From contig JAFSBD010000186.1 of the NCBI GenBank assembly GCA_017442025.1, positions 1 through 19,758 of the forward strand: a DNA stretch of 19,758 bases, read 5' to 3'. A program made the translations under genes and the position numbers. The DNA comes from Clostridia bacterium (GTDB lineage: Bacteria > Bacillota > Clostridia > Oscillospirales > QAKW01). Under the pieces are notes generated by a model. The model did not search any database. It was not told where the DNA came from and saw nothing but the letters and a program-made list of their open reading frames with translations. Below are positions 5,955 to 12,803 of this stretch, piece by piece. Each line of letters starts with the position of its first letter. The stretch's first letter is position 1.

Positions 5955-6504
5955 ATCGCGTTTTCTTAAAGAGATCGTCTTCTAAGATGATCTCCATCAT
6001 CTTTTGATAATATTTGGAGGGATCCTCCCGAAACCGCTCGGCAACATAATAGGCGCTCTTATGGTCGGGCACCAACGCCTCATAGGCCAGCATGGTCTCG
6101 CCCCCTTCGCTGATGGAGCAGGTAACCCGATAGCCGCTCTGGCTGGGGCTGATCTCGGTGAAGATCTGCTCCTCCTCCCGCCGCTTACGCAGGTTTTCTT
6201 TGAGGGCGGCCAAGGTCTTGCTCCGCACATTATAGGGGATCCGCGCCTCATATTCCGCCTCCACCGCCAAGCCCCGCTTGGTGATGCGGAAACTATTCGT
6301 CTCCTCCAAAGAGGCAATATCGATCATCCCTGCCATCAGCAATTGCTCCATCGCCTGGGTATAATCGAAATATTCCACCAACCCGTCGGCCATCAGCACC
6401 TCGGTCATCTGCGCCTCTTTAAGGATGCAACGGGCTTCCTTCAGCAGGTAAAGGATCAATCCCTTTACATCTGTTATGTCATGCAAACCGCCTAATTCCG
6501 GCAT
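5953..6504 (-). CDS. DUF4364 family protein (putative winged-helix)
   Basis: This 183-residue protein matches the DUF4364 pattern seen across Clostridia. Its N-terminal part (about 10-85: DVKGLILYLLKEA, then TEVLMADGLVEYFDYTQAMEQLLMAGMI and FRITKRGL) resembles a winged-helix DNA-binding domain. The remainder is an alpha/beta region ending in DLFKKTR. The family has no established role; a transcription regulator is a reasonable guess only. The ATG at 6504 is supported by AAAGGAG 7 bases upstream, which overlaps the end of the Gx gene 2 bases away, so it is the last gene of the apbE operon. The shared terminator overlaps its stop. Confidence 0.8.
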   Translation of the reverse strand: MPELGGLHDITDVKGLILYLLKEARCILKEAQMTEVLMADGLVEYFDYTQAMEQLLMAGMIDIASLEETNSFRITKRGLAVEAEYEARIPYNVRSKTLAALKENLRKRREEEQIFTEISPSQSGYRVTCSISEGGETMLAYEALVPDHKSAYYVAERFREDPSKYYQKMMEIILEDDLFKKTR

Positions 6505-6506
6505 TC

Positions 6507-6998
6507 TTAATCTCCTTTAATAAAATCTTTCATGCGGCGTGTAACCATCTCTGCGGCAACGCCGATCAAGCTCCCGCTTATTATAGCACCAATGATGAGA
6601 TAAAGCAAGAGCCAATAGACGGAAAATGAGCCGGTCAGCACCGCCGCCACCGTTACCTGCCCGACATTATGGCCAATGGCCGCCAGGGCACTACGCGCCC
6701 AAAGGGGCGCGCCTCGGAAGAGGCAGAGCACTAAGTAGCAGGCGATCCCGCCCGCGATGCTATAGAGGAAATAAACCGCCTGCCCCGCAAAAAGGGAGGT
6801 GAGCAGAATGCGGCAGAGGAGCACCATGGCGGCCTCCTTGCGGCCGAACCATTCCATCGCCAAAAGGGTAACGATATTGGCCAGCCCCAATTTCAGCCCC
6901 GGCACCGCCGCAATAGGCGGAACGGCCGATTCCAAAACAAATAATCCGCACCCCATCGCCACCAAAACAGCGAGGAGCACCATCTTGCGCGCCTTCAT
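6507..6998 (-). CDS. Gx transporter family membrane protein (heptaprenyl diphosphate synthase component I-like)
   Basis: This 163-residue protein has about five membrane helices. Family signatures are VPGLKLGLANIVTLLAM near the start, then LLCRILLTSLFAG and GHNVGQVTVAA. Family members were named after component I of heptaprenyl diphosphate synthase but look like small ECF-S-type membrane proteins. A close relative, as I recall it, is EetB of the Listeria electron-transfer locus. The true start is ATG at 6998, which overlaps the upstream TGA as ATGA. A longer reading frame extending to 7307 is only the upstream gene read in another frame. Its placement after apbE and a NusG-II gene suggests a role in quinone- or flavin-linked export or electron transfer; this is inference. 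Confidence 0.85.
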   Translation of the reverse strand: MKARKMVLLAVLVAMGCGLFVLESAVPPIAAVPGLKLGLANIVTLLAMEWFGRKEAAMVLLCRILLTSLFAGQAVYFLYSIAGGIACYLVLCLFRGAPLWARSALAAIGHNVGQVTVAAVLTGSFSVYWLLLYLIIGAIISGSLIGVAAEMVTRRMKDFIKGD

Positions 6999-7360
6999 CG
7001 GGCCACCCCATCCATCTCCGCCTTGGGTGCCCGCAGGGTTACCGTTACCCGATTGGGCAGGCAGACAATGGATAATGCCCCGCCCTTTATCTTGCCCTGC
7101 TTGATGCAAAGTTGATCGGGGCAATCGGCATGCTTCATCCAGACCCCCTCGCCATCGGCGCAGAGGATGTTGCCATCCCCGATGGGGATCTCCATCGGCT
7201 GTTCCAGGCTTGCCCATTCCACCGAGCGCACCAACTCCCCCTCCAGATAGATATCCGCCACCCCTTGGGCGGGGCGGGTCTGCAGGGCCAAAATGCCGAT
7301 TACGCAAAGTATAATCGCGGCGGAAAACACCGCAATGTATAATAAATTCTTATTTTTCAT
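6995..7360 (-). CDS. NusG domain II-containing membrane-anchored protein
   Basis: This 121-residue protein has one N-terminal membrane helix (about 7-27) and an extracytoplasmic NusG-domain-II fold. The diagnostic segment is HADCPDQLC (His78, Cys80, Cys85), then a glycine turn and IVCLPNRV (Cys100). These conserved cysteines are unlike those of real NusG, so it is not a transcription factor. Proteins of this family recur with ApbE and Gx proteins; EetA of Listeria is, from memory, the best-known example. The start at 7360 overlaps apbE by 11 bases and has no ribosome binding site I can see, so it probably depends on re-initiation after apbE. Exact biochemical role unknown. Confidence 0.85.
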   Translation of the reverse strand: MKNKNLLYIAVFSAAIILCVIGILALQTRPAQGVADIYLEGELVRSVEWASLEQPMEIPIGDGNILCADGEGVWMKHADCPDQLCIKQGKIKGGALSIVCLPNRVTVTLRAPKAEMDGVAR

Positions 7361-8339
7361 AGCGATATTGGGGGTTCAGCAGGGTAAACTGCTCCTTCAG
7401 CCCCGGGCTGACCACCACCCGATCATCCTCCGTTATTAAAATACATTCCGCATCATACCGCGCGCAATAATCCAAGGCCCGCTCCTCGCCCATAACAAAG
7501 AAGGCGGTGGAAAGAGCATCGGCCAGCGTTCCGCTCAGGCCTACCGCCGTTGCGGATTTGAGGCCGCTTTTGGCGGGAGCAAGGGTTTCGGGGTCGAGGA
7601 TATGATGGTAAAGAGTTCCATCCTGCTCAAAATTGCGCTGGTAGCCGCCGGAGGTAACCACCGCACCGTCGGCAATCTCCAAAACGCCAACCGCTTCGCC
7701 CCCATCGGGATCGGCGATCCCTACCCGCCAGGGCGAGCCGTCGGGGTTGCCGCCACCGACCTGCACATTCCCGCCCAGCGACAAAAAGAAGTGCTCCACC
7801 TGCCGCTCCTCCAGCAGAAGATCCAGCAGATCGGCGGTATAACCCTTGGCGATGCCGCCTAAGTCGATCGCCCCGCCCTTTGGCAGGGTGATCTCTTTTT
7901 CGGAGAGGGTGATGGCCTCATCCCCGATCAGCGGGCGCACCGCCTCCAACTCCTGCGCCGAAGGCACCCGCATTTCCTCGCCCGAAAAGCCCCAAAGGCG
8001 GCCGGCGGGATAAAGGCTGAGGCAGAACGCCCCTTCGGTCTGCTCCGAGACCGTAAGCCCTGCCTCCACCACCGCCGCTCCATCGGCCGATAGGGTGGCA
8101 GAACCCGCCCGATTGAGGGCGGAAATCTCGCTTTCGGGCAGGGTTACGCTGAATTTCTGCTCCAATTCCTTTACCTTTTCTTGGCAGGCCTTGAAATCTT
8201 CGGGAGAAGCATCGATCAGCCGAAGGGTCATCACCGTATCCATAGCGAAAAAGTGCTGTTGCTCATCCTTCGGAGCATGACATCCGCAAAGGTTCAAAAG
8301 GAGCACTCCTATTAAAATTTTCATCCATATCTTTTTCAT
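7350..8339 (-). CDS. apbE: FAD:protein FMN transferase, lipoprotein
   Basis: This 329-residue enzyme attaches FMN covalently to Thr or Ser of target flavoproteins outside the cell membrane. A lipoprotein signal peptide ends in LCGC with the lipidated Cys at 20. Motifs follow in family order: AMDTVM (32-37), IDLGGIAKGYTAD, FFLSLGGNVQ, VVTSGGYQR, YHHILDP and ADALSTAFFV. The FAD- and Mg-binding positions therefore look intact. Upstream, TAGAAT ends 6 bases before the ATG, no ribosome binding site is visible, and the mRNA may be leaderless. It heads an operon with the NusG-II and Gx proteins. No obvious FMN-accepting domain is encoded in the window, so its target must lie elsewhere. Confidence 0.94.
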   Translation of the reverse strand: MKKIWMKILIGVLLLNLCGCHAPKDEQQHFFAMDTVMTLRLIDASPEDFKACQEKVKELEQKFSVTLPESEISALNRAGSATLSADGAAVVEAGLTVSEQTEGAFCLSLYPAGRLWGFSGEEMRVPSAQELEAVRPLIGDEAITLSEKEITLPKGGAIDLGGIAKGYTADLLDLLLEERQVEHFFLSLGGNVQVGGGNPDGSPWRVGIADPDGGEAVGVLEIADGAVVTSGGYQRNFEQDGTLYHHILDPETLAPAKSGLKSATAVGLSGTLADALSTAFFVMGEERALDYCARYDAECILITEDDRVVVSPGLKEQFTLLNPQYRYEK

Positions 8340-8345
8340 AAAAAT

Positions 8346-8374
8346 ATTCTACCACAAATCATTGAAAAAGCCAA
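8346..8374 (-). promoter_or_regulatory. Promoter of the apbE operon, predicted start at the ATG
   Basis: On the minus strand, TTGGCT (about 8374-8369), 17 bases, then TAGAAT (8351-8346), with extended -10 TGG. Six bases follow before the ATG at 8339, so transcription should begin on the start codon. It overlaps the divergent promoter of the CBM9-like gene (8362-8390). Confidence 0.65.
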
Positions 8375-8390
8375 CAAGATTTAATATAAT
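8362..8390 (+). promoter_or_regulatory. Sigma-A promoter of the CBM9-like gene
   Basis: TTGAAA (8362-8367), 17 bases, then TATAAT (8385-8390). The predicted start near 8397 leaves only about 12 bases before the ATG, with AGGTGAT right at the 5' end. Confidence 0.8.
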
Positions 8391-8408
8391 GGATAAGAGG
8401 TGATCTGA

Positions 8409-9005
8409 ATGTTAAAAATTCCCTATCAAAAAGATTTATTATTGCCCGACACTCCCTTGGGGAAAATGAATATCTATCCCTGGGACGATTGCGGCTATAC
8501 CCCCGAAGGAACCTTCTCCCTGGTCTATAACGAAACCGCCCTGCGGGTGCGGCTGACCTCTCCGGTGGGAGAGCCGACGGTGCTGACCAATCAGGATAAC
8601 GGCCTCGTTTGGGAGGATAACTGCCTGGAGTTTTTCCTTGCCCCCTATGGCGACCATCCCGATTATCTCAATATTGAATGCAACGCTCTGGGCGCGATGG
8701 TTTTGGGCAAGGGCCCTGCCCGCGCGCCCCGCACCTCGGAAGTAGAGTTTCTTAAGCCCCAGATGGAGGTCTATACCATTGTCCGCCCCGGCAAGGGCTT
8801 TGAAGTGAATTATACCATCCCCTTTTCTGCGCTGGCCAAACTTTTCGACCGCCCCCTTTTGCAAAAGGGCGATATCCTGCGGATGAACTTCTATATCTGC
8901 GGGGAAAAAACACCGCAGATGCATTTTGGGATGTGGAATAAGATCGATACCCCCACCCCCGATTTCCACCGCCCCGAATTTTTTGCCGAAGGAGTTTTGG
9001 AATAA
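8409..9005 (+). CDS. Carbohydrate-binding family 9-like protein
   Basis: This 198-residue protein has no signal peptide. The pattern ALRVRLTSPVGEPTV, then VWEDNCLEFFLAP, then YLNIECNALGAM and NYTIPFSAL near the C-terminal third resembles the CBM9-like domain found in many Bacillota proteins of unknown function. In true CBM9 modules this beta-sandwich binds sugar ends; here there is no catalytic domain and the protein looks cytoplasmic, so sugar binding is unproven. ATG at 8409 with AGAGG/AGGTGAT a few bases upstream. The stop and the next start overlap as TAATG, so the two are translated together. Confidence 0.7.
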   Translation: MLKIPYQKDLLLPDTPLGKMNIYPWDDCGYTPEGTFSLVYNETALRVRLTSPVGEPTVLTNQDNGLVWEDNCLEFFLAPYGDHPDYLNIECNALGAMVLGKGPARAPRTSEVEFLKPQMEVYTIVRPGKGFEVNYTIPFSALAKLFDRPLLQKGDILRMNFYICGEKTPQMHFGMWNKIDTPTPDFHRPEFFAEGVLE

Positions 9006-9319
9006 TGGGTCTTTTTAAAAAGAAAAAAGAAAGCGATGCCAATATTGCCCTGCTCCGCAAGCTGGATAAACGGGGGATCACCTCCCTTTCCGAGCGGGAT
9101 CCCAAAACCTATCAGGAACGGATCATCGGGCGCGCAGGGGCCTTCAGCATTGCCGATGAGGAGCTGATCATCTCCTGCGGCAATCAGATCCTTTTCCGCC
9201 ATCCGCTAAAGGAGATCAAGGCAGGGGAGCTGATGAACCTTTCGGGCATCTGCCTCAACGTTGGCGAAAAACGCTATGTTGCCTATTATACCGACGGTAC
9301 ATTGGGGAAGAAGAAATAA
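9005..9319 (+). CDS. Hypothetical 104-aa protein coupled to the CBM9-like gene
   Basis: I do not recognise this family. It starts with a basic stretch (FKKKKE) and ends GTLGKKK. Between these are about 80 residues with alternating hydrophobic residues, e.g. AFSIADEELIISCGNQILF then LMNLSGICLNVGEKRYVAYY. This reads as a small beta-rich domain, perhaps PH-like. There are no membrane segments, no signal peptide and only two cysteines (SCGN, GICLN). The ATG at 9005 shares a base with the upstream stop (TAATG), and a strong terminator follows directly, so it belongs to a two-gene unit with the CBM9-like protein. Composition matches its neighbours, so it is likely a native gene. Confidence 0.72.
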   Translation: MGLFKKKKESDANIALLRKLDKRGITSLSERDPKTYQERIIGRAGAFSIADEELIISCGNQILFRHPLKEIKAGELMNLSGICLNVGEKRYVAYYTDGTLGKKK

Positions 9320-9320
9320 T

Positions 9321-9363
9321 AAAAAAATCTCTCAATCGAACAAATCGATTGAGAGATTTTTTT
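9321..9363. terminator. Bidirectional terminator between convergent genes
   Basis: A seven-A run plus TCTCTCAATCGA pairs exactly with TCGATTGAGAGA plus seven T, with a 5-base loop. The symmetry lets it serve both the rightward hypothetical gene and the leftward AraC gene. Confidence 0.93.
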
Positions 9364-9460
9364 GCGATATATCGGCAAAACCGATGCGATATAATTTTGC
9401 AAGCAAAATTGCGATATGATATAAATTCCGCCGGGAATTTATATCGTTGCTTTGCGATAA
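9364..9460. repeat. GATAT-rich chain of hairpins (REP-like interspersed repeat)
   Basis: GCGATAT occurs at 9364, 9386 and 9411 and GCGATA at 9454, separating three hairpins: ATCGG/CCGAT; AATTTTGC/GCAAAATT with an AA loop; and GATATAAATTCC (9418-9429) with GGAATTTATATC (9434-9445). It has no coding sense of its own, but the AraC gene's stop codon and last few codons lie inside it. The pattern resembles interspersed GATATGATAT repeats I recall from gut Clostridia; copy number cannot be seen here. Confidence 0.6.
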
Positions 9461-10221
9461 TCTGCGGGCGTTACGCCTATTTTCTTTTTAAAAAGCTTGC
9501 AAAAGTAGGTATAGTTCTCGATCCCCACTTGGGCGGCGATGGCATAGACCGGCTCCTCGGTTTCCCGCAGGAGCTCCTTTGCCCGCGTGAGCCGCGCACT
9601 CGTTACATATTCATTGACAGTGCAACCGAAAGCGGCATGAAACGCCTCATAAAGGGCGTTTTTGGAGCAAAAGCATTGGGTGCAAAGCGCGCCCACCGAT
9701 AGATCCGCCTGCAAATTGGTGCGAATATAGGCCGCCGCCCGCTCCGAAAGGCTTTGCTCCTCAAAGGAGATGGCGCTTTCGAAAAGGATATCGGGCAGGA
9801 GGGTATAAAGGCTTTCGATCTTCTGCTCCGAAAAATAGGGCACCTGCTGATAAAGGGCATCCAAACCCTCGATGGGGCTCTTTTGCGGGGAATGCTCTGC
9901 CCGCACCCGCCCGAAGAGGATGCCGCCCACCACCTGCCCTTCCTTATAAATGGGCATCGCCAGATCCAAAAGCCCCAGATGGCAATAATGCTGCTCCAGC
10001 CTGCCGCTTATTTGGCATTTCTCCATCAGGCGGGCATCGCATTGGGCGCACCGCTCCCCTGTCTGCCCATCCTTTTGGGCGGCGGAGCAAAAATCGCCGC
10101 GGGCTTTTACCCCGCAAAGAGGCTTAAACGCCTCATCCCGAAAGGAAAAGGTCAGGCCGGTCAGCGCAGAGATGCCTTCGGCGATGCGTTTTAACTTTTC
10201 AATGTCATAACAGATCTTCAT
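9439..10221 (-). CDS. AraC-family regulator with N-terminal PocR sensory domain
   Basis: This 260-residue protein has two parts. Residues about 1-150 match the PocR ligand-binding domain: a Cys-rich core with FCSAAQ, RCAQCDARLMEKC and HYCHLGLLDLAMPI, then GQVVGGILFG. The last 100 residues are a double helix-turn-helix of the AraC type: DLSVGALCTQCFCSKNALYEAF and VYAIAAQVGIENYTYFCKLF, closing with the family's KKKIGVTPADYR. PocR domains bind small organic effectors, as in propanediol regulation in Salmonella; the ligand here is unknown. It is divergent from the DMT transporter gene, the obvious target. No ribosome binding site precedes the ATG, and its -10 box ends 7 bases away. Its C-terminus has been formed by the GATAT repeat. 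Confidence 0.88.
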   Translation of the reverse strand: MKICYDIEKLKRIAEGISALTGLTFSFRDEAFKPLCGVKARGDFCSAAQKDGQTGERCAQCDARLMEKCQISGRLEQHYCHLGLLDLAMPIYKEGQVVGGILFGRVRAEHSPQKSPIEGLDALYQQVPYFSEQKIESLYTLLPDILFESAISFEEQSLSERAAAYIRTNLQADLSVGALCTQCFCSKNALYEAFHAAFGCTVNEYVTSARLTRAKELLRETEEPVYAIAAQVGIENYTYFCKLFKKKIGVTPADYRKATI

Positions 10222-10228
10222 ATTTCAT

Positions 10229-10257
10229 ATTGTACTTCATTCGGGAAGATATTGCAA
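10229..10257 (-). promoter_or_regulatory. Promoter of the AraC gene, predicted start at the ATG
   Basis: On the minus strand, TTGCAA (about 10257-10252), 17 bases, then TACAAT (10234-10229). Only 7 bases lie between the -10 box and the ATG, and none form a ribosome binding site, so the transcript is probably leaderless or has one extra base. Confidence 0.6.
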
Positions 10258-10277
10258 TATTTCGGGCCGATTTTTTC

Positions 10278-10306
10278 TTGTTTTATGGGGGCAGATATTG
10301 TATAAA
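10278..10306 (+). promoter_or_regulatory. Promoter of the DMT transporter gene
   Basis: TTGTTT (10278-10283), 17 bases, then TATAAA (10301-10306). Predicted start near 10313. The gap between this and the divergent AraC promoter is about 20 bases, so one bound regulator could affect both. Confidence 0.65.
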
Positions 10307-10343
10307 ATGAGAGGTTTGATCTTTGAAAGGAGTTTTAGAGAAA

Positions 10344-11195
10344 ATGCCTTATCTTTTGTTAGCGTTGGATTTGGTGATCAACGGCATCAATTCCATCGCC
10401 CGCAAAAACTACCGCCTCCGCTTCAACGGTAAAGGAGTTTATTTTTTCAATGCGGTTGCGATTCTGTTTTCCATTCTTTTCTTTTTGATCTCTGCCGGAG
10501 GAAATTTGCATTTTTCTTGGCCGCTTCTTCCCTATGCGATCATCTTCGGCATCTGCTTCGGTCTTTGCAATATTGCAACCTTGAGCGCCATCAACTATGG
10601 CCCTTTGGCACTGACCTCTCTTTTCGTTTCCTATTCCACCCTCATCCCCACCATCCATGGCTTTTTCTTAGGGGAGCGCCCCAACCTAAAGCTTTTTATT
10701 CCCGGTCTGGCGCTTTTTATGCTTTCCCTCCTTTTAACCAATAAGCCGACCAAAGGGGAGAAGATTTCCGGCAAATGGCTCTTTTATGTTTTGCTCGCGG
10801 TGGTTACCAACGCAGGCTGTTCCATCTCCCAAACCCAGCAGCAGGTGGATTTCCATGAGCAATACGGCAACGAGTTGATGATCCTCGCTCTAACCATTGC
10901 AGAGGTCTTTTATATCATCATGATGCTTTTAACCGAGCGCAAGGAGCTGGCCACCCTCTTCAAGGGCGGTTGGTATAACCCGCCCATCAGCGGTATCGCA
11001 AACGGTGCAAATAACTATCTGGTGATGTTGCTCCGCCCCATGCTGGGCGCCACCATCCTCTTCCCTCTTATTTCGGGCGGCGGATTGCTGATCTCCCTAT
11101 TGCTTTCCCTTTTTATTTTCAAAGAAAAGCTGAGCAAACTTCAAATGGTCGGCTTTTTCGTCGGATTAGGCGCGGTCATTCTTTTAAGCTTATAA
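10344..11195 (+). CDS. EamA/DMT-superfamily membrane transporter
   Basis: This 283-residue protein has about ten membrane helices in two similar halves, as in drug/metabolite transporters. Typical features are the short hydrophobic helices, IATLSAINYGPLALTSLFVSYSTLIPTIHGFFLGER at the end of the first half, and VMLLRPMLGATILFPLISGGGLLISLLLSLFIFKEKLS in the second, mirroring the family's paired motif. The substrate is unknown. I choose ATG at 10344. A TTG at 10323 would put the AAAGGAG ribosome binding site (10326-10332) inside the coding sequence, although the 11-base spacing to the ATG is slightly long. Divergent from the PocR-AraC regulator, which probably controls it. A bidirectional terminator follows directly. 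Confidence 0.85.
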   Translation: MPYLLLALDLVINGINSIARKNYRLRFNGKGVYFFNAVAILFSILFFLISAGGNLHFSWPLLPYAIIFGICFGLCNIATLSAINYGPLALTSLFVSYSTLIPTIHGFFLGERPNLKLFIPGLALFMLSLLLTNKPTKGEKISGKWLFYVLLAVVTNAGCSISQTQQQVDFHEQYGNELMILALTIAEVFYIIMMLLTERKELATLFKGGWYNPPISGIANGANNYLVMLLRPMLGATILFPLISGGGLLISLLLSLFIFKEKLSKLQMVGFFVGLGAVILLSL

Positions 11196-11232
11196 AAAAT
11201 AAAGGCAGAGAAATTCTCTGCCTTTATTTTTT
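11194..11232. terminator. Bidirectional terminator between convergent genes
   Basis: AAAAATAAAGGCAGAG and CTCTGCCTTTATTTTT form a long stem around AAATT. It overlaps the stop codons of both the transporter gene and rsmI. Confidence 0.93.
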
Positions 11233-12060
11233 CATCACTTCATTATAAATCTCATTCTTGGGAACGCCTCTGTCGGTAGCAACCAATTTAATCGCTTCCT
11301 TCTTGGTCAATCCTGTCTGAATATAATAATCCACATGGGCGGCAGGGGAAAGCTTTTCCCAAAAATGCTCTTGGGGCGCTTCCTCCGTTGCCCCTTCCAA
11401 AACGATGACATACTCTCCGCGGGGATCATTCTCCCCATAAAAGGCGATCATCTCTTCGATACTGCCCCGCTGAACCGTTTCATGGAGCTTGGTCAGTTCC
11501 CTGCAAAGGGCGATGGAGCGGTTACCGAAGGTCTCCAGCAGATCCTGCAAAGTTCCCCGCAATTTTTGGGGTGCTTCATAAAAGATCAGCGTTTCTTTGG
11601 CATAGCGCACCCCTTCCAGATGCTCCTTGCGGTTTTTCTTATTGGTAGAGAGAAATCCCTGGAAGGAAAATCTTCCCGTTGGCAATCCGGAGAGCACCAA
11701 AGCGGCGATCAGGGCAGAAGGCCCCGGCACCACCGAAACGGTATATCCCTCTTCATACATCAGCCGGACCAGATCCTCCCCGGGATCGCTGATTCCGGGC
11801 ATCCCCGCATCACTGACTAAGGCGCAGGTTTTCCCTTCGCGGATGCGGGCCAGAATCTCCAACCCCCGCTCCCGCTTATTATGCTCAAAATAACTCATGA
11901 GCGGCTTTTTGATGCCGAAATGATTAAGCAATTTCAGCGTATTGCGGGTATCCTCGGCGGCGATGAAATCCACGCTTTGCAGGATCTCAATGCAGCGGGG
12001 CGAAAAATCGCCTAAATTACCGATGGGCGTCCCCACCAGATATAAAACAGGCTCGTTCAT
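11224..12060 (-). CDS. rsmI: 16S rRNA (cytidine(1402)-2'-O)-methyltransferase
   Basis: This 278-residue enzyme methylates the ribose of C1402 in 16S rRNA, near the decoding centre, using SAM. The tetrapyrrole-methylase-type fold is shown by YLVGTPIGNLGD at the N-terminus, FIAAEDTR, LVSDAGMPGISDPG and VVPGPSALIAAL in the first half, then FEAPQ-type FYEAPQKL and CRELTKLHE. Length is typical. Its ATG overlaps the TGA of the upstream methyltransferase as ATGA. It is the last gene of the dnaD operon. In B. subtilis the neighbours yabB and rsmI are separated by a small GIY-YIG gene, which is missing here. Confidence 0.96.
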   Translation of the reverse strand: MNEPVLYLVGTPIGNLGDFSPRCIEILQSVDFIAAEDTRNTLKLLNHFGIKKPLMSYFEHNKRERGLEILARIREGKTCALVSDAGMPGISDPGEDLVRLMYEEGYTVSVVPGPSALIAALVLSGLPTGRFSFQGFLSTNKKNRKEHLEGVRYAKETLIFYEAPQKLRGTLQDLLETFGNRSIALCRELTKLHETVQRGSIEEMIAFYGENDPRGEYVIVLEGATEEAPQEHFWEKLSPAAHVDYYIQTGLTKKEAIKLVATDRGVPKNEIYNEVMKK

Positions 12061-12803
12061 TCCTTTCGCTCCCTTCGATAGATCTTCAATAATTCGTCGC
12101 TCATCTCCCCATCCTCCCGATGGAGGGTGAGGGCAGGCTCTACCTGCAGTTCCCGCTTGCTATGGAGAATCCCCTCGATCAGCACCAAGGCGGGGCGTTC
12201 CCCCCGATGGCCTTCCACAAACTGAAGCCGCGACGCGGCAAACCCGCATTGCTCCATATTTTGAAAGATTTCCGGCAGGCGATAGGGGCGGTGCACCATC
12301 ACCAACCGCCCGCCGCTTTGCAAAAGATAGGCGGCGGCCGAAAAAATATCCGCCAAGGTGCAGGCTACCTCGCGGCGAGCCAGCTCCCGATGGGGATTTT
12401 GGCCCAAGATCCCCCGCCCTAAGGGTTCATAGGGCGGGTTCACGGTTACCAATTGATAAGCGCCCCCTTGCAAAAGGGCGCGGATGTTGCAAACATCCCC
12501 TTCGATGATCCGCAGGCGGTCCGCGCATTGATTATAGGCGGCGCTCCGCTCCATCAGGCGGCATAAATAGGGTTGCAGTTCCAAAGCATCCACCCGATCG
12601 GCATCCCCCCGCGCCAAAAGCTGGAAGGGGACGATGCCTGTCCCGCTGCAGAGGTCGATGACCTTTTCGTTTTTCTTGCAACGGGCGAAATCCGCCAGCA
12701 GTACCCCATCCGTTCCGAAACGGAAAAAGCGGCTGTTTTGCCAAATGCACCAGCCGCCCAGCTGCAGATCGTCCAGTTGATCAAAGGCCGCAAATTCTTC
12801 CAT
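12057..12803 (-). CDS. tRNA1(Val) adenine-N6-methyltransferase-like protein (YabB/TrmN6 family)
   Basis: This 248-residue SAM-dependent N6-adenine methyltransferase family member probably modifies A37 of tRNA-Val by analogy to E. coli TrmN6. Signatures are FRFGTDGVLLADF near residue 27, VIDLCSGTGIVPFQLL (SAM motif I) and VTVNPPYEPL, in which NPPY is the catalytic motif of amino-group methyltransferases. LVMVHRPYRLPEI follows in the C-terminal half. The start codon shares a base with the helicase-loader stop (TGATG) and has GAGGG upstream; the stop overlaps rsmI. The neighbour arrangement matches the yabB-rsmI order in other Bacillota, supporting the call. Confidence 0.86.
   Translation of the reverse strand: MEEFAAFDQLDDLQLGGWCIWQNSRFFRFGTDGVLLADFARCKKNEKVIDLCSGTGIVPFQLLARGDADRVDALELQPYLCRLMERSAAYNQCADRLRIIEGDVCNIRALLQGGAYQLVTVNPPYEPLGRGILGQNPHRELARREVACTLADIFSAAAYLLQSGGRLVMVHRPYRLPEIFQNMEQCGFAASRLQFVEGHRGERPALVLIEGILHSKRELQVEPALTLHREDGEMSDELLKIYRRERKE

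Noticed and set aside
6999..7307. N-terminal extension of the Gx protein to 7307
   Set aside because: This part lies wholly in the NusG-II gene read in another frame, and the ATG at 6998 gives the normal family start and an ATGA overlap.
9364..9460. Short CRISPR-like array
   Set aside because: The GCGATAT units are too short and unevenly spaced, spacers are themselves palindromes, and there are no cas genes.
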